Of a stretch of DNA of 64,000 nucleotides, positions 26,207-35,795 are shown in pieces. Position numbers and translations under genes: made by a program. Numbering within the stretch: position 1 is the stretch's first letter; each line of letters begins with the position of its first letter. The stretch lies in assembly GCF_014651695.1 (NCBI RefSeq), contig NZ_BMXJ01000004.1:115132-179131 (forward strand). The letters are read 5' to 3'. The stretch comes from Nocardiopsis terrae. GTDB taxonomy: Bacteria > Actinomycetota > Actinomycetes > Streptosporangiales > Streptosporangiaceae. Below the pieces are notes generated by a model. The model was not told where the DNA came from. It was given only the letters and a program-made list of their open reading frames with translations, and did not search any database.

Positions 26207-27508
26207 ATGACTGAGCGACTCATGACCGCCATCTCCCGCTGCCTCGACTGGGCGAACGAAGCCGATCCACCGCCCCTGCTCCAGGTGGACGCACTGGTCC
26301 TCCTCCTGCGCGCCCACGAGGACGCCGGCGCACACGAACCCGGTGACTGGACGGTCGACGACGTGCACGAGGTCGCCGCCCTCCTGACCGAACGGGGGGA
26401 ACCGCCCGAACACCTCCGGGACACCTGGCTGTCCTGGTGCGACCACCTCGTCTCCCGCGGCGCACTCATGTCCACGGAGAGCCCGCGCCGGCTGCGCACC
26501 GCCATCGAACAGGTCGACCTGACCCCCGGCGCCCCCACCGCCCCCGGACCCGAGCCCCTGGCCGATGCCGCCGCACCGCTCCTGGAACGGCTGGGATACG
26601 GGGAGAGCGGGGAACCCGCGCTGCTGCTGCCGTTCGTGCCCGCCCCCCTCAGCGAACTGGACGCCCGGGCCGGGGCCGTCGACACCCTGCACCGGGCCGC
26701 CAGACTGGCCGCCTGGGTGGACCCGGACCGGCTCCTGCGCCCGGGCACCGACCACGACGACCTCTGCCCGACCGACACCGCCCAGGCCGCCGAAGCCCTC
26801 GGAACCACGCCCCGGGACGTGCGTTTCCTGTTCACCGTGGCCCGCTCGGCCGGCCTGCTCCGCACCACCTACCTGCACGTACTGCCCGGACCGGCCGCGC
26901 ACGCCTGGGCGGACGAACGGCCCGGGGCCGCCGCCGACGCCTGGGCGGACGCCCTGACCACCATGGCCGCGATCCCCGGACCCGCCCCCTTCCTGCTACT
27001 CACCGAACTGTTCCTGTCCGGTCGTGCGCACACCCCCGCCGAACTGGTGCACGCCTGCGGGCCCGGCGCGGTCCCGGGCCCGGAATCCGCCGAACAGCAC
27101 GTACACCGGGTGCTGAGAACACTGGCCCGCCTCGAGGCGGTACAGGAGGTCGCGAACGGGCGGTACCGCATCTCGGCCCTGGGCGACCACTGCGCCGCCC
27201 GCCGCCTACGCGCCTCCGGCATCGAGGTGCCGGAGGCCCCGTCGGTGACGGCCCTGGACGCCGAAGCCTTCCTGGGCGTGCTGGAGGAGGTCCGACCCGT
27301 GGACGTGGAGGCCCTCCTGGACCGCTGGATCACCGGACAGCCCTCACCGGAGACCGCCGCCCGAACCCTGGTCAACGCCGGACTACCACCGGTCGGCGCG
27401 GACGCCGGAACCTTCGTCCGCACCGTGGCCGAACGCCCCTGGGCCGACGTGGTCCTGGCCCTGACCGCGGAGTGCCCGCTCAAGGGCACCGCCGAACTCG
27501 CCCGGTAG
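26207..27508 (+). CDS. Actinobacterial helical protein of unknown function (relative of the 30572/34179 pair)
   Basis: 433-aa cytoplasmic protein with no membrane helix, cysteine cluster or catalytic motif that I recognise. Landmarks are DWTVDDVHEVAALLTERGEP and WLSWCDHLVSRGAL in the first 100 residues, FLFTVARSAGLLRTTYLHVL near 200, and a winged-helix-like end of the middle region (EVANGRYRISALGDHCAARR). The segment around ARSAGLLR and AWADAL matches in spacing the ARHLGMIE / HWWTLAF region of the proteins at 30572 and 34179, so I place it in the same loose superfamily. It is divergent from fxsB and may be part of that locus or an unrelated neighbour. Start ATG 26207 has no clear ribosome site. 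Confidence 0.55.
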   Translation: MTERLMTAISRCLDWANEADPPPLLQVDALVLLLRAHEDAGAHEPGDWTVDDVHEVAALLTERGEPPEHLRDTWLSWCDHLVSRGALMSTESPRRLRTAIEQVDLTPGAPTAPGPEPLADAAAPLLERLGYGESGEPALLLPFVPAPLSELDARAGAVDTLHRAARLAAWVDPDRLLRPGTDHDDLCPTDTAQAAEALGTTPRDVRFLFTVARSAGLLRTTYLHVLPGPAAHAWADERPGAAADAWADALTTMAAIPGPAPFLLLTELFLSGRAHTPAELVHACGPGAVPGPESAEQHVHRVLRTLARLEAVQEVANGRYRISALGDHCAARRLRASGIEVPEAPSVTALDAEAFLGVLEEVRPVDVEALLDRWITGQPSPETAARTLVNAGLPPVGADAGTFVRTVAERPWADVVLALTAECPLKGTAELAR

Positions 27509-27524
27509 ACCCTTCCCGCCCGAC

Positions 27525-27550
27525 GGCCCCCGGACTGCCCCCGGGGGGCC
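27525..27550. terminator. GC hairpin between convergent genes
   Basis: GGCCCCCGG pairs with CCGGGGGGCC with a one-base bulge, between the 3' ends of the 26207 gene (plus) and the amidase (minus). It probably serves both directions. Confidence 0.4.
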
Positions 27551-27559
27551 GGAAACCGC

Positions 27560-28972
27560 TCAGCCCAGAGCCGGCACGGGACGACGGTCCCGCCAGGGGA
27601 CGGCCTCCTCCAACTGGGCGGCGACCGCCAACAACAGGTCCTCCCGGCCATGGGCGGCCACGAGCTGCACCCCGACCGGCAGGCCCTCCCGGCTCTGGGC
27701 CAACGGCAGACTGACAGCCGGATTACCGGAGACGTTGAACGGCGCGGTGAAGGGGCCGTGCGCGTAGATGTCGCGCAACCAGGAACGCACCGTGTGCCCG
27801 GCCCCGTGGTCGAGGGTGCCGTGCGGCAGCGGCAGCCCCGCCAGGGTGGGGGTGACCAGCAGGTCGCACCCCTGGAAGAAGCGCCCCACCGGCCCGGTGA
27901 TCCGGTGCTGGGCCTGGAGACAGGCCACCACGTCCAGGGCGCCGTACCCCCGCGTCTCGGTGAGGATCCGCGCCGGAACCGCCTCCATCAGGGAGGGGTC
28001 CGGGGGCCTGGGACCGCTGAACAGGGCGGCCGTGGTCGAGACCGCGGCGAGCAGTGACGCCTCCACCACGTCCTCGGCCTCCAACTCCGGCGCCTCCTCG
28101 GACACTGCGTGCCCGATCCACTCCAGCACCCGGCCCACGTCGCGGGCGGCCTCGGCGACCTGCGGATCCACCCCGGTCTCCGCCCAGGGGCGGGTGCTCA
28201 CCGCGACCCGCAACCGACCGGGACCGGCGCGCAGGGCCTCGAGGTGGGAGCCCCGGGGCGGCGGCGGGGCCACGTGCTTCTCCCCCACGGGCGGAGCACC
28301 CACCAGGTCGAGCAGCAGCGCCGCGTCACGCACGGTCCGGGTCAGACCGAACTCGCACACCAGCCCGAAGGCCGCCTCCCCCACCAGCGGCCCGCAGGGC
28401 ACCCGCCCCCGGCTGGGTTTGAGCCCGACCACACCGCAGGCCGAGGCGGGCACCCGGAGCGAACCCCCGCCGTCGTTGCCGTGCGCGAAGGGCACCGCCC
28501 CCGCCGCCACCAGCGCGGCCGAACCCCCGCTGGAGCCGCCGACCCCGCGTCCGAGGTCCCACGGGTTACGGGTGACGCCGTACGCCGAGGACTCCGTCGC
28601 GAAACTCAGCCCCAGCTCGGGCGCGGTGCTCTGTCCCAGGGCCACCAGGCCGGCCGACCGGAACCGGGCCATCACCTCCTGGTCGACCGCACCCACCGCC
28701 CCGTGCAGCGCCCGGCTGCCCAGGGTGAAGGGCACGCCCCTGGCCACGGGGCCACTGTCCTTGACCACGAAGGGCACACCGGCGAGCGGGCCGTCCGGAT
28801 CATGGGAGAGCCCGGGCTCGAAGGGCGGGCGGGTGAGCGCGTTGAGGTCGGCGTCGGCAGCGGCCAGACACCTCCTGGCCACCGCCTCGACCTCGTCGGG
28901 GGTCACCTCACCCGCGCGCAGCGCCGCCGCCAGAGCGGTCGCGTCCAGGTTCGCGTACTCATGGGCGTCCAA
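27560..28972 (-). CDS. Amidase-signature family enzyme
   Basis: 470-aa hydrolase of the amidase signature (AS) family, which hydrolyses carboxamides with a Ser-cisSer-Lys triad. The lysine is in FVVKDSG (about 71). The serine-rich signature GVGGSSGGSAALVAAG is at about 140-155, followed by HGNDGGGSLRVPASACG and VGLKPSRGR. The TTG start at 28972 lies 2 bp after the stop of the GNAT gene with AAGGA before it; no ATG or GTG in frame fits better. It is in an operon with the acetyltransferase. The natural amide is unknown; the set of motifs is complete, so it should be active. Confidence 0.88.
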   Translation of the reverse strand: MDAHEYANLDATALAAALRAGEVTPDEVEAVARRCLAAADADLNALTRPPFEPGLSHDPDGPLAGVPFVVKDSGPVARGVPFTLGSRALHGAVGAVDQEVMARFRSAGLVALGQSTAPELGLSFATESSAYGVTRNPWDLGRGVGGSSGGSAALVAAGAVPFAHGNDGGGSLRVPASACGVVGLKPSRGRVPCGPLVGEAAFGLVCEFGLTRTVRDAALLLDLVGAPPVGEKHVAPPPPRGSHLEALRAGPGRLRVAVSTRPWAETGVDPQVAEAARDVGRVLEWIGHAVSEEAPELEAEDVVEASLLAAVSTTAALFSGPRPPDPSLMEAVPARILTETRGYGALDVVACLQAQHRITGPVGRFFQGCDLLVTPTLAGLPLPHGTLDHGAGHTVRSWLRDIYAHGPFTAPFNVSGNPAVSLPLAQSREGLPVGVQLVAAHGREDLLLAVAAQLEEAVPWRDRRPVPALG

Positions 28973-28974
28973 GG

Positions 28975-29460
28975 TCAGTCCTTGAGAACGAGCCCGTAGG
29001 CCAGCAGGTCGCCCCCGGGGACAGGGCACCAGTCACGTTCGGGCAGACGGACGAACCCGTGCGCCTCGTACAGGCGCTGTGCGCCCCGCATCACCGTCCG
29101 GGTGCTCAGCACCAGCCGGGACACCCCCTCCTGCCCGGCGCGTTCCACCACCGCGTCCACCAGAGCGGTGCCGACCCCGCGCCGCTGCACCGACGGATCG
29201 ACCGCGAAGGCGCGCACCTCCGCCTCCTCCGGGCCCCGGGCGATCTCGCTGTGCGGCCCCCAGGGCACGAACACGACCGTGCCGGCCACACGCCCGTCCA
29301 CCAGGGCCACCAGCACCTCGTCCCTCCCCTGCCAGCCCAGCTCCCGGAGGGTGTCGGCGTAGGAGGGGCTCGCGTCCAGCAGGCCCCGGGCCCCGTAGGC
29401 CAGGACCCGGAGCTCACCGATGGCCCGCCGCTCGGAGGGCAGCGCTGTTCGAATCAACAT
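28975..29460 (-). CDS. GNAT-family N-acetyltransferase
   Basis: 161-aa acetyl-CoA-dependent acetyltransferase. The acetyl-CoA site is RAFAVDPSVQRRGVGTALVD (motif A, about 84-103), and AQRLYEAHGFVRLPER is the usual C-terminal strand. I start at ATG 29460, which begins the fold (MLIRTALPSERRAIGEL); the longer reading frame upstream is unrelated in composition. A TTGAAT hexamer lies exactly 6 nt before the ATG and there is no Shine-Dalgarno, consistent with a leaderless mRNA. It is followed 2 bp later by the amidase, so the two may act on one substrate class. Divergent from the SDR gene. Confidence 0.88.
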   Translation of the reverse strand: MLIRTALPSERRAIGELRVLAYGARGLLDASPSYADTLRELGWQGRDEVLVALVDGRVAGTVVFVPWGPHSEIARGPEEAEVRAFAVDPSVQRRGVGTALVDAVVERAGQEGVSRLVLSTRTVMRGAQRLYEAHGFVRLPERDWCPVPGGDLLAYGLVLKD

Positions 29461-29569
29461 GGGCGCATTCAACCAGGCCGCGGGGCGGCACCTCCACGGG
29501 TTTCTGTCGCCCCATGCACCGCGGACCGGTAACCTCGCAGGCGCCGCCGCACCCGTCGAGAGGTCCCCC

Positions 29570-30307
29570 ATGAGTCGCAACGTCCTGGTCACCGGTGCCG
29601 CCCGAGGGGTCGGCCGGGCCGTGGCGACCGCCTTCGCCGAGGCGGGGGACCGCGTCGCCGTGCACTACGGCACCCGCCGTGCGCAGGCGGAGGCCACCCT
29701 GGCGGCCCTGCCCGGGCAGGGCCACGTCCTGTCCGGGGCCGACCTGCGCGACCCCGAGGCCGCGGCCGCACTGGTCGAGCGGGCGGTCGAGGGCCTGGGC
29801 AGCGTGGACGTGCTGGTGAACAACGCCGCCGTCAACCTCCCGCACCCGGTCGCCGACACCTCCTACGAGGAGTGGCAGGCGGCCTGGCGGGAGACGGTGG
29901 ACGTCAACGTGTTCGGGGCGGCGAACGTCTCCTACCTGGTGGCCCGGCACATGATCGACCGCGGGCACGGGGGCCGCATCGTCAACGTCGGTTCACGCGG
30001 CGCCTTCAAGGGCGAACCCGACCACCCCGCCTACGGGGCCAGCAAGGCCGCCCTGCACTCGCTCGGCCAGTCCCTGGCGGTGGCCCTGGCCCCGCACGGC
30101 ATCACGGTGGCCTCGGTGGCCCCGGGCTTCGTGGAGACCGAGCGCGTGTCCGCCCGACTGACCGACCGGGTCCGCGCCCAGAGCCCCTTCGGCCGGGTGG
30201 CGGCACCGGAGGAGGTCGCCTCCGCGGTGCGTTACCTCGCCTCCCCCGAGGCCACCTGGACCTCGGGCGCCGTCCTGGACCTGAACGGCGCCTCCCACCT
30301 TCGCTGA
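29570..30307 (+). CDS. Short-chain dehydrogenase/reductase
   Basis: 245-aa classical SDR that should use NAD(P)(H). It has the dinucleotide motif TGAARGVG (8-15), NNAAV (about 84), catalytic Ser in VGSRGAF and YGASK (Tyr/Lys about 152-156), and PGFVETER after strand 6. It resembles 3-oxoacyl-ACP reductase-type SDRs, but no fatty-acid or polyketide genes are adjacent, so the substrate is unknown. ATG 29570 has GAGAGG 6 nt upstream. Confidence 0.92.
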   Translation: MSRNVLVTGAARGVGRAVATAFAEAGDRVAVHYGTRRAQAEATLAALPGQGHVLSGADLRDPEAAAALVERAVEGLGSVDVLVNNAAVNLPHPVADTSYEEWQAAWRETVDVNVFGAANVSYLVARHMIDRGHGGRIVNVGSRGAFKGEPDHPAYGASKAALHSLGQSLAVALAPHGITVASVAPGFVETERVSARLTDRVRAQSPFGRVAAPEEVASAVRYLASPEATWTSGAVLDLNGASHLR

Positions 30308-30571
30308 CCCCGGGCCCGGCCGCGCCGGAACGGAGTACGGGACGGGGACTCCCCTGTCCACTATCGGGATTCCAGGATTCGGAAGCACGGACAGACCGTT
30401 AACGGAACCAGAATGCGGCTTTTCCTGCTGAATAATCCTGTTTGTCCAAGACCTGAAAACCCCTTTCGGCGGCCTTCTTCCCACGATGTCCACGAAATCG
30501 CACCACGACCCCGCGCACTCGCTGTAGAAGGAGAGGAGGAAACGCAGCGCGAGGACAACCCGGGGGCACCC

Positions 30572-31957
30572 ATGTCATCCCACCACCCGCAAGCGCCCTC
30601 CCCCCGCCTGTTCTCCGCCCGCCCGGTCTCCCTGCTGCCCACCGAGGAACTCGCCCGCAGAGCACTGGACTCCCCGCTGATGCGCGCCACCGTCGGCCTC
30701 TCCCGCTGGTGCGGCCCCGTCACCCCGGTGGACGCGGACGGCCTCCCGGACCTGCACGACACCCTCACCGCGATCAACGAGTTCGGCCTGTGGCCCCGAA
30801 CCCTGTGCCGCGACCCCGAACGCCGCTCCGCCTGGACAGCGAAGATCACCTCACCCGCCCAGGCCGAGGACTTCCTCATCCCCTGGCACACCGCCCGACA
30901 CCTGGGCATGATCGAGTGCGGGGCCGGACAGGCACGCCCCGCCCCCGAACTGGAACGATGGCTCGGCTCCACCGGACGGGTCCTGCACTGGTGGACCCTC
31001 GCCTTCCACCAGTGCGCCGAACGCGCCCTGCGCGGCACCGCCGGACTCGACCCCCGCACCGCCCTGGGCCGCCTCTACGAGTCCCCGGACGGAGCCCGCG
31101 TCCCCCTGCGACTGGTCACCCAGGAGATCCTGCCCGCCCGGCAGACCCACTACCTGCCCACCCGCCACCCGCCCTGGAGCACCGCCCTGCTGACCCGCGC
31201 CCTGTGGCAGCTCAACGACGCCGGGGCGGTCGCCCTGGGCTGGCACACCCCCGGAACCGACACCACCGGGGCACACGGCCACCGCCCGGAACCGGCCTGG
31301 GTACAGCTCACCGACCTCGGACGCTTCGGCATCCGCCAGTTGCTCCTCGCCGAGGAGCAACCCGCACCCCTGACCGAGGAGTTCATCCGGCTCGGCGCAG
31401 ACGAGTTCCTCGACGCCCTGGCCGACTTCTCCCCCGACGGCCAACTCGTCGCACTCACCGCCTGGCTGGACGCGCGCCCGCCGGACCGCGCCCTGCGGGA
31501 GATCGTCTCGGCCTCGTCCGGACCCGGGCTGGCCCTGCGCCGTTGGAACGCCACCATGGCGCTGGGCTCCATCAGCTCCCGGATCGAACCGGAACTCCGC
31601 GCCCTGCTCCGGAGCCGGGACCCCACCGTGGTCAGCCTGGCCTCGGTGGTCCTGCTGGCCTCAAGGATGCTCACGGCCCCCGAACAGGACGGACTGACCT
31701 CCGCCTACGGCCACTGGACCGCCATCGACATGTTCGCGGCGGCCACCTGCCTGGGCGAGACCGGCCTGAAGTCCTTCCTGGGCTCCGAGGCAGCCGAGGG
31801 CATCGACCGGTTCCTCCTCAACGACGTCCCGCGCCTGTGGAACCCCGAACACCCCGAGACCCGCGAGGTCCTGCGTCTGCTGGGACGCCACCACCCCGAC
31901 CCGTCGATCGCGGCCAGGGCCCGCGCGGCCGAAACCCACGCACCGCCACCCGCCTGA
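30572..31957 (+). CDS. Paralogue A of a conserved unknown family (HEAT-like C-terminus)
   Basis: 461-aa soluble protein. It opens with ARPVSLLPTEELARRALDSP, shared almost word for word with the gene at 34179. The middle has a winged-helix-like block (LTRALWQLNDAGAVALGW, then VQLTDLGRFGIRQLLL). The last 150 residues are helical repeats resembling HEAT (PGLALRRWNATMALGSIS; EPELRALLRSRDPTVVSLAS), ending with LLGRHHPDPSIAARARA. No catalytic motif is evident; a regulatory or scaffold role is possible. Aligning the two paralogues places both starts exactly, which supports ATG 30572 over upstream starts. The convergent GltS gene lies between the two copies. Confidence 0.65.
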   Translation: MSSHHPQAPSPRLFSARPVSLLPTEELARRALDSPLMRATVGLSRWCGPVTPVDADGLPDLHDTLTAINEFGLWPRTLCRDPERRSAWTAKITSPAQAEDFLIPWHTARHLGMIECGAGQARPAPELERWLGSTGRVLHWWTLAFHQCAERALRGTAGLDPRTALGRLYESPDGARVPLRLVTQEILPARQTHYLPTRHPPWSTALLTRALWQLNDAGAVALGWHTPGTDTTGAHGHRPEPAWVQLTDLGRFGIRQLLLAEEQPAPLTEEFIRLGADEFLDALADFSPDGQLVALTAWLDARPPDRALREIVSASSGPGLALRRWNATMALGSISSRIEPELRALLRSRDPTVVSLASVVLLASRMLTAPEQDGLTSAYGHWTAIDMFAAATCLGETGLKSFLGSEAAEGIDRFLLNDVPRLWNPEHPETREVLRLLGRHHPDPSIAARARAAETHAPPPA

Positions 31958-32013
31958 GGCCCGCACGGCACACCGGGCGGACCGTCACGGAACCGAAACC
32001 CCACCGGAGTCCG

Positions 32014-32057
32014 CGGGGCCGGGGAGACCGCCCCCGCGGACGGGCTCCCCGGCCCCG
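32014..32057. terminator. 13-bp stem between paralogue A and gltS
   Basis: CGGGGCCGGGGAG and CTCCCCGGCCCCG pair perfectly around an 18-nt loop that contains a second, overlapping GC dyad. Located between two convergent genes; likely a bidirectional terminator. Confidence 0.6.
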
Positions 32058-32082
32058 GACGGGACAGCGGACACCACCGGGG

Positions 32083-33561
32083 TCAGGGCACCGGGTCCCG
32101 CTCCCGACCCGTCCCGGTCTGCTCCTTACGACGCCTGCGCCGGAGCACGACCAGACCGAAGAACAGCGCGGCCGCCATCGTCGCGACCATGATCGCCAGG
32201 AAACCCCACGGCCCGACCATCGGACTGACGATCAGCGGGATCGCCGCAGCGGTGACCAGACCACCACCGAAGAACGGCTCGAAGACGAGCTGCTTGTACC
32301 CGAAGGCCGGGTAGGCCGGCGTCCTGGCCTCGGGGTCGGCCACCCGCATGAGCACCATGCCGGTGGCGGTGACGCCCAGGGACTGGCCGAACTCGCCGAT
32401 ACCCCGCTCGAACCAGTGGTCCGGCATGATCCGCGGCGCCAGGAAGAGGAAGGCGAACAGGCACCACAGCACACCCGCCACGGAAAGGACCGCGAACGCG
32501 ACGATGTTGTCGGCGATGGCCTGCAGGGACAGCGTCGCCATGGCGGCGATGACGAGCACGTCCAGGGACATCCCCTGGATCCGCTCCACCGACCGCGCGT
32601 CGACGATGTCGTTGCGGTCGAACCGGTCGATGAACAACTGCACGATGATGCCGCCGATCATCGCCAGCGGGAACAGCGGCACGAAGGCCATGACCTCGAT
32701 GGAGTCGGCCCACACCAGCTGCTCGACCCACTGCAGGGCCGACAGGAGCAGCTGGCCGATGAGCACCGCGAGGGCGACCAGGCCGAAGTGCAGGGTCAGC
32801 GGGTCCATCGACGAGGGGTGGACCGTCAGCATCGACCCGGCGGTGCGGTTCTCCCGCTCGACCAGACCGGCCTGCTCCCCTTCGGTACCCCTGCTGTCCG
32901 CGCTGATCACGCTGGTCCTGCCCCGGCGCACACCCCAGTTGATCAGGATGATGCCGATGATCACGCCGGAGAGCAGCCCGACGGTGGCCATCCCCAGGGC
33001 CACGTCCTGGCCCTGGGCCCAACCGACCTGGTCGAAGGTGCTGCCCAGTCCCGCGGCGGTGCCGTGGCCGCCGAGGAAACCGATCTCGATGAGCGCACCC
33101 GAGATGACCGGGACGTCGAAGAACGGTGCCAGGACCAGCAGGGCCAACAGCAGACCGATGACGTACTGACCGCTGGCGACGGTGATCCCGAAGGACAGGT
33201 TGGGCCCGGCCAGGTCGACCGCCTCACGCAGCCTGGGCATCCGTTTGCCCAGGAAGAGGCTGGCGAAGACCACCGAGATGAGCAGGCCCGGCAGGGCCGA
33301 CCACACCGACATGACGTCGGCCCCGAAGAGCCCGCCCTCGGCCGCCCGTTCCGCGAAGCCGACCGCGACGCCCCGGTCGGCCAGCAGCCCCGTGGCCCAG
33401 CCGAAGACGTCCGGGCCGAGCAACAGCGCGATACCGCCGCCGATGATCGAGCTCGGCAGGTACAACCGCTGCGTCAGCTTCCACCTGACCCGGACGAACT
33501 TCGAGATCAGCAACAGCACCCCCAGCAGGAGGAGCGCGAGGCCAACGGTGTCAGGGGACAT
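32083..33561 (-). CDS. Sodium/glutamate symporter (GltS family)
   Basis: 492-aa membrane protein with roughly 12 hydrophobic segments in two inverted halves. The family landmark GFLGGHGTAAGLGSTF is at about 165-180, and the equivalent motif of the second half is near residue 400 (GEFGQSLGVTATGMVL). GltS proteins import glutamate with Na+. This one is longer than the E. coli protein (about 400 aa) because of a hydrophilic central loop (about 225-265) and a basic tail. ATG 33561 has GAGAGGTGG upstream; reading further gives only low-complexity sequence. It sits between two paralogous unknown genes, an arrangement that may reflect duplication around it. Confidence 0.88.
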   Translation of the reverse strand: MSPDTVGLALLLLGVLLLISKFVRVRWKLTQRLYLPSSIIGGGIALLLGPDVFGWATGLLADRGVAVGFAERAAEGGLFGADVMSVWSALPGLLISVVFASLFLGKRMPRLREAVDLAGPNLSFGITVASGQYVIGLLLALLVLAPFFDVPVISGALIEIGFLGGHGTAAGLGSTFDQVGWAQGQDVALGMATVGLLSGVIIGIILINWGVRRGRTSVISADSRGTEGEQAGLVERENRTAGSMLTVHPSSMDPLTLHFGLVALAVLIGQLLLSALQWVEQLVWADSIEVMAFVPLFPLAMIGGIIVQLFIDRFDRNDIVDARSVERIQGMSLDVLVIAAMATLSLQAIADNIVAFAVLSVAGVLWCLFAFLFLAPRIMPDHWFERGIGEFGQSLGVTATGMVLMRVADPEARTPAYPAFGYKQLVFEPFFGGGLVTAAAIPLIVSPMVGPWGFLAIMVATMAAALFFGLVVLRRRRRKEQTGTGRERDPVP

Positions 33562-34178
33562 GATCCACCTCTCAATACGGTCCCGCAGGCGTGCAGGGGC
33601 ATGGGTGCGCTCCTGCGGGCACACGGGGCCCGGGACGGGGCGCCCGACCGGGCAGGGACTGTGGCTGGGAGGTAGATCGCGCACGGGGAAGCGGCTCAAC
33701 TTACGCGAACGCCTGGGGAATCCTACACACGGTGACGACCCGTCCGATCCTGGCCCCGGACGCCGTGAAGCGCCGGCCGGCGTCCGGCACCCGCAGCTCC
33801 GACACACCGCTCCCACCAGCACAGGTCCCGGCAGAACCGGAAAGTACGACGGTTGAAGCGTTCACACTCACCGGGCCCCGCGCGACGCGGGCAGCGGCTA
33901 CCCCGCCCCACCCGGATCCACACGCCCCCGGCCCCGGGAACCACGGTGAGGATGATCATGCCCGCCGCGCCGGGCACCCCCGGCCCCGGTTCCGGGCCGC
34001 CCGGCGCGAGGACGACGGCGGACCGCGGCCGTGCACGCGGGCCGGGTGCCCGGGCTCCCGGGTTCGTACCGATCTGTGCGAAACCGCCCCGCGGCCCCGT
34101 CCCGGAGCGGTAGAAGGGGTGTGGACCAACATCCCCCGAAGAGAACGCATACCCCCAGAAGAGAAACCGGGAGCGGAC
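33562..34178. other. 617-bp intergenic region upstream of gltS and paralogue B
   Basis: Holds the divergent promoters of gltS (minus) and the 34179 gene (plus). Open frames here have poor third-position GC bias and no ribosome sites, so I call no gene. I saw no strong repeat or RNA structure. Confidence 0.5.
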
Positions 34179-35567
34179 GTGCCCTCTCACAACCCGTCGG
34201 ACCCGGAGTACCCGCCCCTCGCCGCCAGGCCCGTGTCCCTGCTGCCCACCGACGTCCTCGCCCGCATGGCCCTGGACTCCCCACTGCTGTGCGACGCCCT
34301 CAGCCTGGCCCGGTGGAGTGCCCCGGCCGTCCCGGTCACCCACCACGGGGTGCCCGGCATCGACGACGCCCGCACCGCGATCACCAGATTCTCGCTCTGG
34401 CCGCACGACCTGCCAGGGCGGCCCGCCGAACGCACCACCTGGCTCGGCGGGCTCCACTCCGCGGCCGACGTCGCCCACTTCGTCGTGCCCTGGTCCGCGG
34501 CCCTGCGCCTGGGCCTGGTCGAGATCAACGCCTCGCACGCCCGGCCCGCCCACGACCTGGAACAGCAGACACGCGACCCCGACCGGGTCCTGTCCTGGTG
34601 GTTCCGGGAGTTCGAGCACACCATCGAGAACGCCCGGGGCGACCTGGCCCGCCCCGACCGGCCCGCCCCGGGAACCACCGGCCCCGAGCTGCTCCCCGGG
34701 GTCCTGCGCCACCTCTACGAGGCTCCCGACGGCTCCCGCCCCGACCTGGACACCCTGGCCAGGGAGGCGCTGGACTCCCCCGCACCCTCCGCCCCCCGGA
34801 CGACCTCCCCCCTGCTGCACGTGCTGTGGCAGCTCTCCGACACCGGCGCCGTCGCCCTGGACCACCGTCCCGCCGAGGCCCCCGGACAGGACGGCCACGG
34901 TCACTGCACCGTCGAACTCACCGCGCTGGGCCGCTACGGGGTCCGCCGCCTCCTGTTGGAGGTGGGCATCCACGCACCCCTCGTGGAGACCCTCGCCGAG
35001 GCCGGAGCCGCCCGGTTCCTGGACGCGCTGTCCGTCCTGCCCTTCGAGGACCGGCTCGCCGAGGCCGGCCCCTGGCTGGACCGACGCGGCCCGCACCGGG
35101 CGCTGCGCCAGATCGCCGCGGTCGTCTCCGGCCCGGGTCTGGCACTGCGCCGCTGGGTGGGCACCCAGGTCCTCAACACGACCAGCTCCGAACTCGAACC
35201 CGAGCTCCGCTCCCTGCTGCGCTCACCGCACCCCGCCGTGGCCAGCATGGCGGCGGTCGTCCTCCTCTCCTCCGGGATGCTCACCCAGCGCGGCCTCGAC
35301 CGGATGCTGGGCGAGTACGGCCCCTGGGTGGTCCTCGACATGATCGCCGCGGCGATGACCCCCGACAACGCGGGCCTGCCCGGCTTCCTCTCCTCCGAGG
35401 GCACCCCCGACGTCGAGCAGATCGTCCTCGACTCCCCCGACCTGCTCCGTCTGCGCGCTCACCCCGACGCGCTGCCCGTCCTGGAGGCCCTGGGGCGGCA
35501 CCACCCCGACCCCGCCACTTCCGGTAAGGCCCGCGCGCTGGCCGAGCGGATACGCGAGGACCACTGA
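34179..35567 (+). CDS. Paralogue B of a conserved unknown family (HEAT-like C-terminus)
   Basis: 462-aa protein, clearly related end to end to the 461-aa protein at 30572. Shared points are the opening ARPVSLLPTDVLARMALDSP, the LWPHDLPGRP region, LLHVLWQLSDTGAVALDHR, VELTALGRYGVRRLLL, PGLALRRWVGTQVLN, and LEALGRHHPDPATSGKARAL. GTG 34179 has GGGAG 5-8 nt upstream, and the two paralogues align from their first residues. Function is unknown. It reads away from gltS. Confidence 0.65.
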   Translation: MPSHNPSDPEYPPLAARPVSLLPTDVLARMALDSPLLCDALSLARWSAPAVPVTHHGVPGIDDARTAITRFSLWPHDLPGRPAERTTWLGGLHSAADVAHFVVPWSAALRLGLVEINASHARPAHDLEQQTRDPDRVLSWWFREFEHTIENARGDLARPDRPAPGTTGPELLPGVLRHLYEAPDGSRPDLDTLAREALDSPAPSAPRTTSPLLHVLWQLSDTGAVALDHRPAEAPGQDGHGHCTVELTALGRYGVRRLLLEVGIHAPLVETLAEAGAARFLDALSVLPFEDRLAEAGPWLDRRGPHRALRQIAAVVSGPGLALRRWVGTQVLNTTSSELEPELRSLLRSPHPAVASMAAVVLLSSGMLTQRGLDRMLGEYGPWVVLDMIAAAMTPDNAGLPGFLSSEGTPDVEQIVLDSPDLLRLRAHPDALPVLEALGRHHPDPATSGKARALAERIREDH

Positions 35568-35583
35568 TCCCTGGGGCGGCGCC

Positions 35584-35612
35584 CCGGGCCGCTGGTACGC
35601 ACGGTGGCCCGG
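35584..35612. terminator. GC hairpin after paralogue B
   Basis: CCGGGCC and GGCCCGG separated by 15 nt, shortly after the 34179 gene; a modest terminator candidate. Confidence 0.35.
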
Positions 35613-35795
35613 ACCGGGGCCCGACGGGCCCGGACGCCGGGCAGGGGCCGGTGGCGTCCCGGCGACCGCTTCGGTCCGCCGTCTTCTCCGGTTTTCCAGA
35701 ACCAACGCCTTTACGACGTAGATTCATAGATCCGTGTCGCGGGGCCGGCGGAGGAGAGACCCCGGCGCACACCGGGAGCACGGGCGGTCAGGCCA

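Noticed and set aside
30709..33675. 988-aa plus-strand frame across paralogue A and gltS
   Set aside because: Another reading of two real genes in the wrong frame; composition is Arg/Pro/Asp/Gln-rich without domains.
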